From positions 51,455 through 115,454 of the forward strand of contig NZ_PDWP01000010.1 in assembly GCF_010093235.1 (NCBI RefSeq): a stretch of 64,000 bases of DNA. The letters are read 5' to 3'. The notes beneath the pieces were generated by a model, which did no database searches, was not told the DNA's origin, and saw only the letters and a list, made by a program, of their open reading frames with translations. This DNA is from Pseudoxanthomonas suwonensis. Its GTDB lineage: Bacteria; Pseudomonadota; Gammaproteobacteria; Xanthomonadales; Xanthomonadaceae. The translations under genes were made by a program, and so were the position numbers. This document shows positions 1-9,013 of this stretch, piece after piece; position 1 is the first letter of the stretch, and each line of letters opens with the position of its first letter.

Positions 1-248
1 AGCTCCACCCCGAAGCGGCGGGCGTAGGCGCGCTCGTCGCTGACCCTTGCCACCTCCGCGTAAGGGGTGTCCGGCGCGCCATAGACCGCGCAGGCGACTT
101 CCCCGCCGGCAGCCACGCCCAGCTGGCGCAGGCGATAGCGCGGCTGGCCGCCGCCACCGTCCTGCGGGTAATGGACCGGGGGCTGGCCCGGATCCAGGTC
201 GATCTCGGTGTTGTCCACTACGCCGCCGACGAACAGGCCACGGATCAT
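1..248 (-). CDS. Partial hypothetical protein (N-terminal 82 residues)
   Basis: A reading frame on the minus strand starts at ATG 246-248 and stays open to the window edge, so the C-terminus is missing. A GAGGTG ribosome-binding site lies 5 nt before the ATG. The visible part begins MIRGLFVGGVVDNTEIDL and contains a run PRYRLRQLGV and a motif VYGAPDTPYAEVARVSDERAYARRFGVE. There is no signal peptide or membrane segment. I do not recognise the family. Codon use is high-GC like the neighbours. Confidence 0.6.
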   Translation of the reverse strand, partial: MIRGLFVGGVVDNTEIDLDPGQPPVHYPQDGGGGQPRYRLRQLGVAAGGEVACAVYGAPDTPYAEVARVSDERAYARRFGVE

Positions 249-338
249 GTCGCACCTCGCTGTTTCGGACCGGGATCCAGCCTCGGCCCGTCCGCGTGCG
301 CGTGCGGTCAACGGCGTTGCAGGTTCTTCCGGCGCGCT

Positions 339-569
339 TCAGTCGACGTCGATGACGCGGCCACGGCGGTCGATCAGGAACCGCGCGCGCTGGCGGCCGT
401 GGTAGAAGGTCGCGCGCCAGGTGCCGTCGTCCTCGCCGGTGCCGCGCTCGCACAGCACGGCGATCCTGCCCTGGTCCATCAGCTGCCGGAATGCCGGGAC
501 ATCCAGGCCGACGCGGGCCGCCACGCGGGCGCCATCGATCTCGAGCGCGGGAACATTGCCGTTTGCCAT
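339..569 (-). CDS. Small conserved hypothetical protein, DUF6522-like
   Basis: This 76-residue cytoplasmic protein starts at ATG 567-569, chosen because GGAGGAGG sits 6-8 nt upstream; a longer frame to 635 lacks such a site. The sequence has a short helix (VAARVGLDVPAFRQLMDQGRIAV) followed by a beta-rich half with WRATFYHGRQRARFLIDRRG. This resembles the small DUF6522 family, whose role is unknown; the family name is from memory and not checked. It may form a transcription unit with the partial gene downstream (gap 90 nt). Confidence 0.6.
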   Translation of the reverse strand: MANGNVPALEIDGARVAARVGLDVPAFRQLMDQGRIAVLCERGTGEDDGTWRATFYHGRQRARFLIDRRGRVIDVD

Positions 570-721
570 CACGGATCCTCCTCCAGTCCCGGCAGGATTG
601 CAGGGCCGCGTGGCTCCGTCCTTGATCCAGGTCATGCGCGGTGTCGCGCGGGGCGGGGGCGCGTGGCGGCGGTTTCATGAAGCGTGCGGATAATGGCCCG
701 TCCGGACCCAGGAGTCGCCGA

Positions 722-1849
722 GTGCCATCCATGCCACGCCTGCAGCAGCACGCCACCCGCGCCGCGTTCTTCATGCCGGGCTTCGCCATCGCCGCCTGGG
801 CGCCGCTGGTGCCGTTCGCGAAGGCACGTGCCGGGCTGGACGAGGCGATGCTGGGCATGGTCCTGCTGTGCCTGGGGGCCGGTTCGCTGGTGGCCATGCC
901 GCTGGCCGGTGCGCTGGCGGCGCGCCAGGGCTGCCGTCGCGTCATGGTCGCGGCGATGCTGGTGGCCTGCGCGGTCCTGCCGGTGCTTGCGCTGGCACCG
1001 GACGCGGTGCTGCTGGGCCTGGCCCTGTTCGTGTTCGGCGCGGCGATCGGCGCGATGGACTGCACCATGAACCTGCAGGCGGTGGTGGTGGAACGCGAGA
1101 GCGGGCGGGCGCTGATGTCCGGATTCCACGCGTTCTACAGCATCGGCGGATTCGCCGGCGCCGCGGCGATGACCGCGCTGCTGAGTGCGGGAGTGGCGCC
1201 TGTCGCTGCCTGCGTGGCCGCGGTTGCGGTGGTTCTGGCCCTGGTTGCCGTCGCCGTGCGCCACTGGCGCCAGGAACGGGCGGATTCGGACGTGCCTGCC
1301 TTCGCCTGGCCGCGCGGCATCGTGCTGCTGATCGGCGCGGTGTGCTGCGTGATGTTCCTGGCCGAGGGCGCGATGCTGGACTGGGGCGCGGTGTTCCTCG
1401 ACCAGGCCAAGGGCATGGATCCGGAGCGTGCCGGCGTGGGCTACGTGGCCTTCGCACTGGCGATGACGGTGGCGCGCCTGGCCGGCGACCGCGTGGTCCA
1501 GGCCGTCGGCGCCATGCGTGCGGTGGTGGCGGGAGCGCTGGTCGCGTTTGCCGGATTCGCGGTGATCGTGCTGGCGCCGGCCCCGCTGCCGTCGCTGGCC
1601 GGCTTCGTGCTGGTCGGGATCGGCTGCGCCAACATCGTGCCGGTGATGTTCACGGCGGCAGGGCGCCAGTCGGCCATGCCGGGAAGCCTGGCGATACCGG
1701 CGATCAGCACCTTCGGCTATGCCGGCGTGCTGGCCGGGCCGGCCCTGGTCGGCTTCGTCGCCCATGGCACGTCGCTGCAGTTCGCGTTCTGGTGCCTGGC
1801 CGCTGCCGTGGCGGGCGTGGCCGCGGCCACGCGCTGGCTGCGCAGCTAG
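722..1849 (+). CDS. MFS transporter
   Basis: This is a 375-residue inner-membrane protein of the major facilitator superfamily with about twelve hydrophobic segments, rich in Ala, Val and Leu. The visible N-terminus ...ATRAAFFMPGFAIAAWAPLVPF and the motif MDCTMNLQAVVVER resemble the YbjJ/fucose-permease-like branch. The substrate cannot be told from sequence. The GTG at 722 is chosen because AGGAG (710-714) lies 7 nt before it; the ATG at 731 would be 16 nt away. The gene ends against the convergent SemiSWEET-like gene and the two stop codons share the bases CTAG at 1846-1849. Confidence 0.85.
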   Translation: MPSMPRLQQHATRAAFFMPGFAIAAWAPLVPFAKARAGLDEAMLGMVLLCLGAGSLVAMPLAGALAARQGCRRVMVAAMLVACAVLPVLALAPDAVLLGLALFVFGAAIGAMDCTMNLQAVVVERESGRALMSGFHAFYSIGGFAGAAAMTALLSAGVAPVAACVAAVAVVLALVAVAVRHWRQERADSDVPAFAWPRGIVLLIGAVCCVMFLAEGAMLDWGAVFLDQAKGMDPERAGVGYVAFALAMTVARLAGDRVVQAVGAMRAVVAGALVAFAGFAVIVLAPAPLPSLAGFVLVGIGCANIVPVMFTAAGRQSAMPGSLAIPAISTFGYAGVLAGPALVGFVAHGTSLQFAFWCLAAAVAGVAAATRWLRS

Positions 1850-2133
1850 CTGGAGGACGTCGTCGCATCTTCCCCGGCGATGCGCCGCTTCGTGCGCCAG
1901 GCCATCAGCTGGCCGACGACGGCCGTGGCGAGGAGGCAACTGTTGGTGACGATGAACACGGTGTTGTCCAGCAGCACCGAGTAGACGATGAACAGCGCCG
2001 AGGCCGTTGCCTGGCCGACGAACAGCCAGGTCGACACGCCTTCGCCGCCGCTGCGCGCCTGTTTGAGGATCTGGCGGACCAGGGTCGCCAGCAGCACCGC
2101 GGAGGCGGCCCAGCCGATGAGGTCGGGATTCAT
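1846..2133 (-). CDS. SemiSWEET / PQ-loop-like small membrane protein
   Basis: A 95-residue protein with three hydrophobic segments (about 5-20, 36-55 and 60-77) and a charged C-terminal tail (RTKRRIAGED). Size and three-helix layout fit bacterial SemiSWEET half-transporters, which dimerise to carry sugars. The N-terminal GWAASAVLLATLVRQILKQ is in the place of the usual glycine-rich first helix with a PQ-type turn, here RQ. The classical PQ pair is not present, so the assignment is by size and topology. It starts at ATG 2131-2133. Confidence 0.6.
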   Translation of the reverse strand: MNPDLIGWAASAVLLATLVRQILKQARSGGEGVSTWLFVGQATASALFIVYSVLLDNTVFIVTNSCLLATAVVGQLMAWRTKRRIAGEDATTSSS

Positions 2134-2295
2134 GGCCTGCTGCTCCGCTGTCCGCCGTCGGGTCGTGGGCAGTCCAGCGCCTGCAGGCGGGGCGCGCTGG
2201 AGGCGTCGATCGATGATGCGTGCATGGACGGGAAAGACCTCGCGTGGAAGCCCAGCTTTGCGTGGTCCCGGTCAAGCCGGGGTGAGGTGGTGGCG

Positions 2296-2805
2296 TCAGC
2301 GCACGCCGTCGCTGGCCGTGGTCGGATCATGGGTGGTTGGCAGGATCTGCCCGGCCTCGACCCACTCCCGCAACCTGCGCAGGGCCTGGCCGGCGAGCAG
2401 TAGCGGGGCGGGGTCGGCCTGGCGGCCCAGCAGCCCGGTCAGGAAGCCTTCGATCCGGAAAGCCACCTCCAGGGTTACCTCGGTGCCGGGGCGGCCAGGG
2501 GCGGGCAGGGCGCACAGTTCGCTGGACAGGAGGAAGCCGCCATCGCCTTCGGCATGATGGCGGACGCAGTTGCCGGTGCGTGCATCCTGGTGCAGCCATA
2601 CCCGCGGCGAGGGGCCCAGTGGTGTCCTGATGCGCCACAGGGTGGGGTCCTCGCCGCCACCTGCGGGTTCAGCCGCGCCTTCCACGATGCGCTTCTGCAC
2701 CGCAGGGTCGCACCAGGCATCGAGGATGCGTGCTGCGTCGGCCTGGAAGGTCAGGGGGCGGCGGATGCTGAGGGTCGGTCTGCCCGCATGGGCGTGTCCG
2801 TTCAT
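2296..2805 (-). CDS. SRPBCC-like (START-fold) protein
   Basis: A 169-residue soluble protein. The segment IRRPLTFQADAARILDAWCDPAVQKRIV is the usual opening of the polyketide cyclase / coenzyme-Q-binding SRPBCC fold, a helix-grip fold that binds hydrophobic ligands. A beta-rich middle (TLWRIRTPL, FLLSSELCALPAP, TEVTLEVAFRI) and a C-terminal helix LAGQALRRLREWVE follow. The ligand is unknown. The ATG at 2803-2805 has a G-rich site just upstream; the frame extends further back without support. It may be co-transcribed with the DUF3247 gene upstream on the same strand (gap 189 nt). Confidence 0.6.
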   Translation of the reverse strand: MNGHAHAGRPTLSIRRPLTFQADAARILDAWCDPAVQKRIVEGAAEPAGGGEDPTLWRIRTPLGPSPRVWLHQDARTGNCVRHHAEGDGGFLLSSELCALPAPGRPGTEVTLEVAFRIEGFLTGLLGRQADPAPLLLAGQALRRLREWVEAGQILPTTHDPTTASDGVR

Positions 2806-2994
2806 GGCCTGCCCCCCGTGATGACGCGCGCGAAGGGCAGGCTGCCTGGTCGAAAGGCATTGCGATGGCTTGGCATGGATGTGCTGTGCGTGGGGGCGCG
2901 GCTGCAGGCTGCCGCGTGTCCGGGATCCATCGCGTGAATAGGCGGGGCGACCGCGATGCAAAGCGTTCAATCGCGGCGTGTATCGCTGACGGGT

Positions 2995-3282
2995 TCAGGC
3001 GGAGCCGACCCGTATCACGCGCTCGACCTCGTCCAGCCAGTACAGGTGTACGCCGCCATCGCCATCGTCGACCCGGAACAGGCCGTTGGTGCCTTCGTTG
3101 CCATCGGGATCGAAGAACTGCTGGATGGTCGGCCGTTCCGGCAGCGTGCCCCTGAGGACACTGCCGTCGCGCATGTGCAGCTCGACCGCCAGTTCCCCGT
3201 CCAGTTCCAGCTGCAGGGTCTTGAGGCGCTCGATGGCCTCCGGGTCGGTGTGCACGCGCGGTGCGATGGCAATGCTGTTCAT
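2995..3282 (-). CDS. DUF3247 family protein
   Basis: A 95-residue protein, MNSIAIAPRVHTDPEAIERLKTL..., ending in ...HLYWLDEVERVIRVGSA. The compact beta-strand pattern (ELAVELHMRDGSVLRGTL, GLFRVDDGDGGVHLYWLDEV) matches DUF3247, a family largely confined to Xanthomonadales whose Xanthomonas member has an Sm-like fold as I recall it. The function is not known; the fold suggests nucleic-acid or oligomeric binding (inference). The start at ATG 3280-3282 follows AGGAGGA 5-8 nt upstream. Confidence 0.75.
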   Translation of the reverse strand: MNSIAIAPRVHTDPEAIERLKTLQLELDGELAVELHMRDGSVLRGTLPERPTIQQFFDPDGNEGTNGLFRVDDGDGGVHLYWLDEVERVIRVGSA

Positions 3283-3412
3283 GGCCGTCCTCCTCAAGGA
3301 TCGACACACGCTAACCGGAGCGGGGTGACCGCCCGATCACGAGGTTGCCTGCACGTGGCGTGGACCGCGCAGGCCGCAGTCTGGAACGCCGTCCCTGCCG
3401 GAGCACGCATCC

Positions 3413-4507
3413 ATGACCGATCCGACCAGGAACCTGCCGCCGCTGCCGGAGCCTGGCAGCGTCCTGCCCACCCGCGGCCACGTTTCCGGCCGTTCCCTGC
3501 CATCCAATCCGCCGTCATCGCGCTATCGCCCGGCGACCCGGCTGGGCCTGGGCGGCGTGGCGATCGGCAACGGTTTCGCCGCCGCCAGCGACGCCCAGTG
3601 CGAAGCGACCCTGGCCGCGGCCTGGGATGCCGGCGTGCGCTACTTCGACACCTCGCCCTGGTACGGGCTGGGACTGTCGGAACGGCGCTTCGGGCATGTC
3701 CTGCACCGGCATCCGGCGGAGGCGTACACGCTTTCCACCAAGGTGGGACGGCTGCTGATCGCCACCCGCGGCCCGCTGCAGGAAACCATGTGGGTCGAGC
3801 CGGCCCCGTTCCACTATCGCTACGACTATTCGGCGGCTGGCGTGCGGCGCTCGGTCGAGGACAGCCTCAACCGCCTGGGCGTGTCGCAGCTGGACGTGGT
3901 TTTCATCCACGACCTGTCGCCGGACAACGAGGACGACCTGGGCATGCCCTGGGAACGGCGCTTCGCCGAAGCGGCGAAGGGCGCCATGCCCGAGCTCAAC
4001 CGGATGCGCTCGGAAGGGCTGATCAAGGGCTGGGGTTTCGGCGTCAACCGGCCGGAGCCGGCGCTGCTGGCGCTGGAGGAGGCCGATCCGGACATCTTCC
4101 TGCTGGCATGCCAGTACTCGTTGCTGGACCACGCCCAGGCGCTGCATGACACCTTCCCGCGCATCGCCGCGCGAGGTGCCTCGGTGGTGGTGGGATCGCC
4201 GCTGCTGGCCGGCTACCTGGCCGGCCGCGACCGTTACCTCTACGACGGCACCGTGCCGGAATGGGCCCCGCGGAAGCGGGCAAAGGCGCAGGCGGCATGC
4301 GACCGCCACGGCGTGGACCTGCGCACGGTCGCCCTGCAGTTCGCGGCGGCGCCGGAGGTGGTGTCGGCGGTCATTCCGGGAGCACGCACCCCGGAACAGG
4401 TGCAGGCCAATGTCGCCTCGATGGCAGTGGACATACCGGCGGCGCTGTGGGCGGAACTGAAGGACGAGGGGCTGATCGAACGCGACGCCCCGGTGCCGGC
4501 GGGCTGA
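3413..4507 (+). CDS. Aldo/keto reductase
   Basis: A 364-residue NAD(P)H-dependent oxidoreductase of the aldo/keto reductase superfamily. The catalytic tetrad is visible in order: Asp in FDTSPWYG, Tyr in WYGLGLSE, Lys in STKVGR and His in FIHDL. The segment LGLGGVAIGN opens the barrel after an unconserved proline-rich tail of about 40 residues. The pattern YGLGLSERRFGHVL followed by STKVGRLL is typical of the subgroup with D-threo-aldose 1-dehydrogenase and pyridoxal 4-dehydrogenase, so a sugar or aldehyde substrate is likely but unproven. It is convergent with the RND operon. Confidence 0.85.
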   Translation: MTDPTRNLPPLPEPGSVLPTRGHVSGRSLPSNPPSSRYRPATRLGLGGVAIGNGFAAASDAQCEATLAAAWDAGVRYFDTSPWYGLGLSERRFGHVLHRHPAEAYTLSTKVGRLLIATRGPLQETMWVEPAPFHYRYDYSAAGVRRSVEDSLNRLGVSQLDVVFIHDLSPDNEDDLGMPWERRFAEAAKGAMPELNRMRSEGLIKGWGFGVNRPEPALLALEEADPDIFLLACQYSLLDHAQALHDTFPRIAARGASVVVGSPLLAGYLAGRDRYLYDGTVPEWAPRKRAKAQAACDRHGVDLRTVALQFAAAPEVVSAVIPGARTPEQVQANVASMAVDIPAALWAELKDEGLIERDAPVPAG

Positions 4508-4519
4508 GCACCCGAAGCC

Positions 4520-4543
4520 GGCGCCGCGACGCCTCGCGGCGCC
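4520..4543. terminator. Hairpin between convergent genes
   Basis: A perfect 10-bp stem, GGCGCCGCGA with loop CGCC, lies in the 63-nt gap between the aldo/keto reductase and the RND permease stop codons. There is no T-run on either side, so it may be a weak or factor-assisted bidirectional terminator. Confidence 0.45.
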
Positions 4544-4570
4544 GTGGCGTCGCCATCCCGGCCGGCCACG

Positions 4571-7500
4571 TCAGCCGGCCTGCGGCTCCGGTTCGCCGCC
4601 GGCTGCGTCCGCGGTCGCCGCGACACGGTCGTGGCTGTGGTCCCGCGCCAGGTACAGGTAGAACGCCGGCAGGACGAACAGGGTGAACGCGGTACCGATG
4701 GTCATGCCCGAGGCGATCACCATGCCCAGCGAGAAGCGTGCCGCCGCACCGGGGCCCTTGGCGATCAGCAGCGGGATCATCGCGAACACCAGCGCGGCGG
4801 TGGTCATCAGCACCGGACGCAGGCGGATGCTGGTGGCCTGCTCGATCGCCTCGCGCCTGGACAGCCCCTGCAGCTGCAGCTTGTTGGCGAACTCCACGAT
4901 CAGGATGCCGTGCTTGGAGATCACGCCGACCAGGGTCACCAGGCCGACCTGGGTGTAGATGTTGATACTCATGCCGGGAAACGCCTCGATCCCTGCGATC
5001 TGCAGTGCGCCGGCCACCAAGGCCAGGAAATTGAGCACAAGCAGCGCGCCGGAGATCGCCATCGGCACGGTGACCAGCATGATCAGCGCATCGCGGAAGC
5101 TCTCGAACTGGGCGGCCAGCACCAGGAAGATCGCGACCAGGGCGAAGCCGAGGGTGACCAGCATGGTCGCGCCCTCCTGCTTGTACTGGCGCGACTCGCC
5201 GGCGTAGTCGACGCTGTAGCCCTGCGGCAGCACTTCCGCCGCCGCCTGCTCCAGCACGCGCAAGGCCTCGCCCTTGGACACGCCGGGGCGCGGGGCGAAG
5301 GTGATGCCCACCGCGTTCAGCTGCTGGAAGCGCTTGAGCGTCTGCGGCTGGGCGCTTTCCTGCAGGGTGACCAGGGTCGACAGCGGCACCAGTTGGCCGT
5401 CGCGGGTGCGGGTGTAGTAGTTGCGCAGCTGGTCGGCATTGAGCCGGTCGCTGCGCTGCACCTGCGGGATCACCCGGTAGGAGCGGTTCTCCATGGCGAA
5501 GCGGTTGGTGTATCCGCCGGACAGCATCGCCGCCATGTCCGCCGCCAGGGTGCGCATGTCGATGCCCAGCGAGGCCGCCTTCTCGCGGTCGATCTGCACC
5601 TCGATCCGCGGCTTGTCGATCTTCAGGTCCTTGTCCAGGAAGATGAAGCGTCGGCTTTCCATGGCCTTCTGCACGATCGCATCGGACAGTTCGTTGAGCT
5701 GCTGCAGCGAGCCGATGCCCAGGACCAGGAACTCGCCACCGCCATCGCCGCCGGCCGAGGGCAGGGAAGGCGGCACCAGGGCGAAGGTGTTGAGGCCGGT
5801 GACCTGGGCCAGCCTGGGCTGCAGCTCCTGCTGCAGTACCTGGTTGGTCGATCGCCCGCGCTCGCTCCAGGGCTTGAGGACGAAGCCGGCCATGGCGCTG
5901 TTGCTGGCGCCGCCACCGCCGCCGAAGCCGCCGTTGAACAGGAAGAAGTCGTTGACCTCGGGGATCTCCCCGGCCATCGCATTGATCTCTTCGGTGTAGC
6001 GCTCCACGTAGTCCAGGGTGGTGTAGGCGTCGGCGCCGCCGATGGCGAAGATGAAGCCCTCGTCCTCCAGCGGCGCCGGCTCCTTGGGGGCGGTCCAGTA
6101 GAAGACGGCGCACGACACCAGCACCAGCAGGCCGAACGCCGCGATCACGCCGCGGGTCTCCAGCGCGCTGTGCAGGCGGCGCTGGTAGCCGTCGCGCAGC
6201 TTGTTGAAGCGGGTGTCCAGCCAGGCCTCCATCCGGCCCATGCCCTGGCCGGGGCCGTGCGCCTTGAGCAGGCGCGCGCACATCATCGGCGACAGGGTCA
6301 GCGCGATCACGCCCGAAAGCAGCACCGAGCCGGCCAGGGTGAAGGCGAACTCGGTGAACAGCACGCCGGTCAGGCCGCCCTGGAAGCCGATCGGCAGGTA
6401 TACCGCCACCAGGGTGGTGGTCATGGCCACCACTGGCCACGCCAGCTCGCGCGCGCCCTTGATCGCCGCGTCGTGGGGGTTCATGCCCTCCTCGATGTGG
6501 CGGTGGATGTTCTCCAGCACGATGATCGCGTCGTCCACCACGATGCCGATCGCCAGCACCATCGCCAGCAGGGTCAGCAGGTTGATGGTGAAGCCCATCA
6601 GCAGCATCAGGAAGAACGCGCCCACCAGCGACAGCGGCACGGTCACCGCCGGCACCAGCACGCTGCGCAGCGAGCCGAGGAACAGGAAGATCACCACGAT
6701 CACGATGATCACCGCCTCGATGATGGTCTGCACCACCTCGTTGATCGCGTCCTCGATCGCCTCGGTGCTGTCGTAGGGGATGCTCGCCTCGATGCCCTCC
6801 GGCAACTGCGGCACGATCTCGTTGTCCCACACCCGGCGGACTTCCTCGATCACGTCCAGCGAGTTGGCGTCGGGCGAGACGAAGATGCCCATGAAGGTGG
6901 CGGCGTCGCCGTTGATCCGCACCGAGGTGCCGTAGTTTTCCGAGCCCAGCTCGACGTCGGCGATGTCGCCCAGGCGCACGATCGCGCCGTTCTCCTCGCG
7001 CACGATCAGCCGGCGGAATTCCTCGGCGTTGCGCAGGTCGGTGCGCGCGGTGAGGTCCACCGCCACCATCTGGCCCTTGGTCGAGCCCAGCGCCGAAAGC
7101 ACGTTGTTGGACTGCAATGCCTGGTGCACGTCGCTGGCGGTGACCTGCAGCGCGGTCATGCGGTCAGGCTTGAGCCACACGCGCATGGCGAAGGTGCCCG
7201 CGCCCAGGATCTCGGCGCGCTGCACGCCGGGGATGGTGGCGATGCGCGGCTCCACTGCCCGCACCAGGTAGTCGGTGATCTGGTTGTTGTCGAGCCGTTC
7301 GCTGGAGAAGGACACGTACATCGCCGCGATCTGCTGGCCCTGCTGCAGGTCGATCACCGGGTCCTCGGACTCGGCCGGCAGCTGGTTGCGGAGCTTGTTC
7401 ACCTTGGCCGCGATCTGGGTCAGGGCCTCGTTGGCGTCGCGGTCCAGGCGGATGTAGGCCTGGATGGTGGAAATGCCGGCGGCGCTGGTCGAGGTCAGGT

Positions 7501-7735
7501 AGTCGATGCCCTCGGCCGAGGCCACCTCGCGTTCCAGCGGCGTGGTGATGAAACCCTGCATCAGGTCCGCGTCGGCGCCGTAGTAGGTGGTGCTGACGGT
7601 GACCACCGCGTTCTGCAGCTCCGGGTACTGGCGCACGTTGAGCTCGGAGAACGAGCGCAGGCCCAGCAGCAGGATGAACAGGCTGACGACCATCGCCAGC
7701 ACTGGCTTGTTGATGAAGATGTCGGTGAATTTCAT
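4571..7735 (-). CDS. RND efflux permease (HAE1 type)
   Basis: A 1054-residue inner-membrane proton/drug antiporter of the AcrB/MexB superfamily. It starts MKFTDIFINKPVLAMVVSLF, with a GGAGGCAACG site before ATG 7733-7735. The proton-relay Asp-Asp pair is present in TM4 (GIVVDDAIIVLENI), and the TM10 lysine lies in SKHGILIVEFANK. Two large periplasmic porter loops and both six-helix repeats are complete, so it should be functional. The opening sequence (ELNVRQYPELQ) resembles the MexK/TriC-like proteobacterial group. It lies 81 nt downstream of the adaptor gene in one operon; substrates are unknown. Confidence 0.92.
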   Translation of the reverse strand: MKFTDIFINKPVLAMVVSLFILLLGLRSFSELNVRQYPELQNAVVTVSTTYYGADADLMQGFITTPLEREVASAEGIDYLTSTSAAGISTIQAYIRLDRDANEALTQIAAKVNKLRNQLPAESEDPVIDLQQGQQIAAMYVSFSSERLDNNQITDYLVRAVEPRIATIPGVQRAEILGAGTFAMRVWLKPDRMTALQVTASDVHQALQSNNVLSALGSTKGQMVAVDLTARTDLRNAEEFRRLIVREENGAIVRLGDIADVELGSENYGTSVRINGDAATFMGIFVSPDANSLDVIEEVRRVWDNEIVPQLPEGIEASIPYDSTEAIEDAINEVVQTIIEAVIIVIVVIFLFLGSLRSVLVPAVTVPLSLVGAFFLMLLMGFTINLLTLLAMVLAIGIVVDDAIIVLENIHRHIEEGMNPHDAAIKGARELAWPVVAMTTTLVAVYLPIGFQGGLTGVLFTEFAFTLAGSVLLSGVIALTLSPMMCARLLKAHGPGQGMGRMEAWLDTRFNKLRDGYQRRLHSALETRGVIAAFGLLVLVSCAVFYWTAPKEPAPLEDEGFIFAIGGADAYTTLDYVERYTEEINAMAGEIPEVNDFFLFNGGFGGGGGASNSAMAGFVLKPWSERGRSTNQVLQQELQPRLAQVTGLNTFALVPPSLPSAGGDGGGEFLVLGIGSLQQLNELSDAIVQKAMESRRFIFLDKDLKIDKPRIEVQIDREKAASLGIDMRTLAADMAAMLSGGYTNRFAMENRSYRVIPQVQRSDRLNADQLRNYYTRTRDGQLVPLSTLVTLQESAQPQTLKRFQQLNAVGITFAPRPGVSKGEALRVLEQAAAEVLPQGYSVDYAGESRQYKQEGATMLVTLGFALVAIFLVLAAQFESFRDALIMLVTVPMAISGALLVLNFLALVAGALQIAGIEAFPGMSINIYTQVGLVTLVGVISKHGILIVEFANKLQLQGLSRREAIEQATSIRLRPVLMTTAALVFAMIPLLIAKGPGAAARFSLGMVIASGMTIGTAFTLFVLPAFYLYLARDHSHDRVAATADAAGGEPEPQAG

Positions 7736-7816
7736 CGTTGCCTCCACCGGCCGCATCGGCGGCCGGACAGGGGGGCGCCGCGGGGCGGCGGCCGGGACCG
7801 GCGGGCGTGCCGCCGG

Positions 7817-9013
7817 TCAGCGGTTCTCGGGAGTCGGCGCGGCGTCGGCCTGCGGGGTCACCGTGTTGTTGATGATCACCGCCGCATCGTTGCGCAGGCG
7901 CAGCAGGCCGCTGCTGACCACCACCTCGCCGGGCTTGAGGCCGTCGGTGATGCCGACCAGGTCGCCGCGGGTAGGGCCGGTGGTCACGAAGCGCTGCTTG
8001 ACCACGTGCTGCGGCGCCTGCTCGCCCTCCTGCACCTCGGCGTTCTTTACCTCGTCCGGCGCCTCGGCCAGCACGTATACCGAGTTGCCGTAGGGGTTGA
8101 AGCTGACCGCCGTCTGCGGCACCACCACCACGTCGCGGGACTGGCCCAGGTCGAAGCGGACGCGGGCGAAGGTGCCCGGGCGCAGCACGCCCTCGGGGTT
8201 GGCCAGCGTTGCGCGCACCGGGAAGTTGCGGGTGCTGGTCTCGACCGCGGGTTCGACCGCGGTGATCGTGGCCTCGAACTCCTGCCCGGGCAGTGCGTCG
8301 ACGGTCACCCGCACCTTCGTGCCCGGGGCCACCTGGTTCATGCGCTGCTCGGGCAGGGTGAAGTCGACGTGGATCGGGTCCAGCGCCTGCAGGCCTACGA
8401 TCGGGTCGCCCGGGTTGAGGTACTGGCCGAGGTTGACCTTGCGGATACCGAGTACGCCATCGAATGGCGCGCGGATGGTCTTCTGCGCGATCAGGGCGCG
8501 CTGGGCCTCGGCCTGGGCGCGGGTCTGGGCGGCGTCGCTGGTGCGCTCGTCGACCTCGGCCTGGGAGACCAGCTTCTGCCCGCCAAGCTCGCGCCAGCGG
8601 TCGCGCTGGGTGGCGGCCAGCCGGGCGGCCGCCTCGAGCGCGTTCAGCTGGGCCAGCTCGTTGGCGGTGTTCAACTGCACCAGCAGGTCGCCCTTGCGCA
8701 CCCGCTGCCCGGATTCGAATGCGATGCGCTGGACCACGCCGCCGGCCTCCGTGGTGACCTGGGTGCCGTTGTCCGCCACCAGGGTGCCCACCGCCTCGGC
8801 GGTATCGCTCCAGTTCTCGGCGCGGGCCTCGAAGGTGCTGACCTGCACCGCCGGCTGCGGCATGTTGTCGAAGAAATCGTTGAGCGCGCGCTGTGACAGG
8901 AACCACAGCACGAACACCCCCCCGAATACGACGGCGAACAGGATCAGCATCAGGGTCACGCGCCGGCCAGTGGAAGGCGGACGCCGGGTGGACTGCGGCT
9001 TGCTGTCACTCAT
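7817..9013 (-). CDS. RND efflux periplasmic adaptor (membrane fusion protein)
   Basis: A 398-residue protein with one N-terminal membrane anchor (VTLMLILFAVVFGGVFVLWF) and no lipobox. It then has the split biotinyl-lipoyl domain (GVVQRIAFESGQRVRKGDLLVQL and TIRAPFDGVLGIRKVNLGQY), a coiled-coil hairpin between them, and the beta-barrel and membrane-proximal domains. It bridges the permease to an outer-membrane channel. It is first in the operon with the permease. No outer-membrane factor gene is adjacent, so a TolC-type channel from elsewhere must be shared (inference). Confidence 0.92.
   Translation of the reverse strand: MSDSKPQSTRRPPSTGRRVTLMLILFAVVFGGVFVLWFLSQRALNDFFDNMPQPAVQVSTFEARAENWSDTAEAVGTLVADNGTQVTTEAGGVVQRIAFESGQRVRKGDLLVQLNTANELAQLNALEAAARLAATQRDRWRELGGQKLVSQAEVDERTSDAAQTRAQAEAQRALIAQKTIRAPFDGVLGIRKVNLGQYLNPGDPIVGLQALDPIHVDFTLPEQRMNQVAPGTKVRVTVDALPGQEFEATITAVEPAVETSTRNFPVRATLANPEGVLRPGTFARVRFDLGQSRDVVVVPQTAVSFNPYGNSVYVLAEAPDEVKNAEVQEGEQAPQHVVKQRFVTTGPTRGDLVGITDGLKPGEVVVSSGLLRLRNDAAVIINNTVTPQADAAPTPENR

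Noticed and set aside
4544..8896. A 1450-codon open frame on the plus strand opposite the RND genes
   Set aside because: It is antisense to two intact, recognisable genes. High G/C at third positions removes stop codons from this frame, and the product is a His/Gln/Arg/Gly-rich sequence with no domain.
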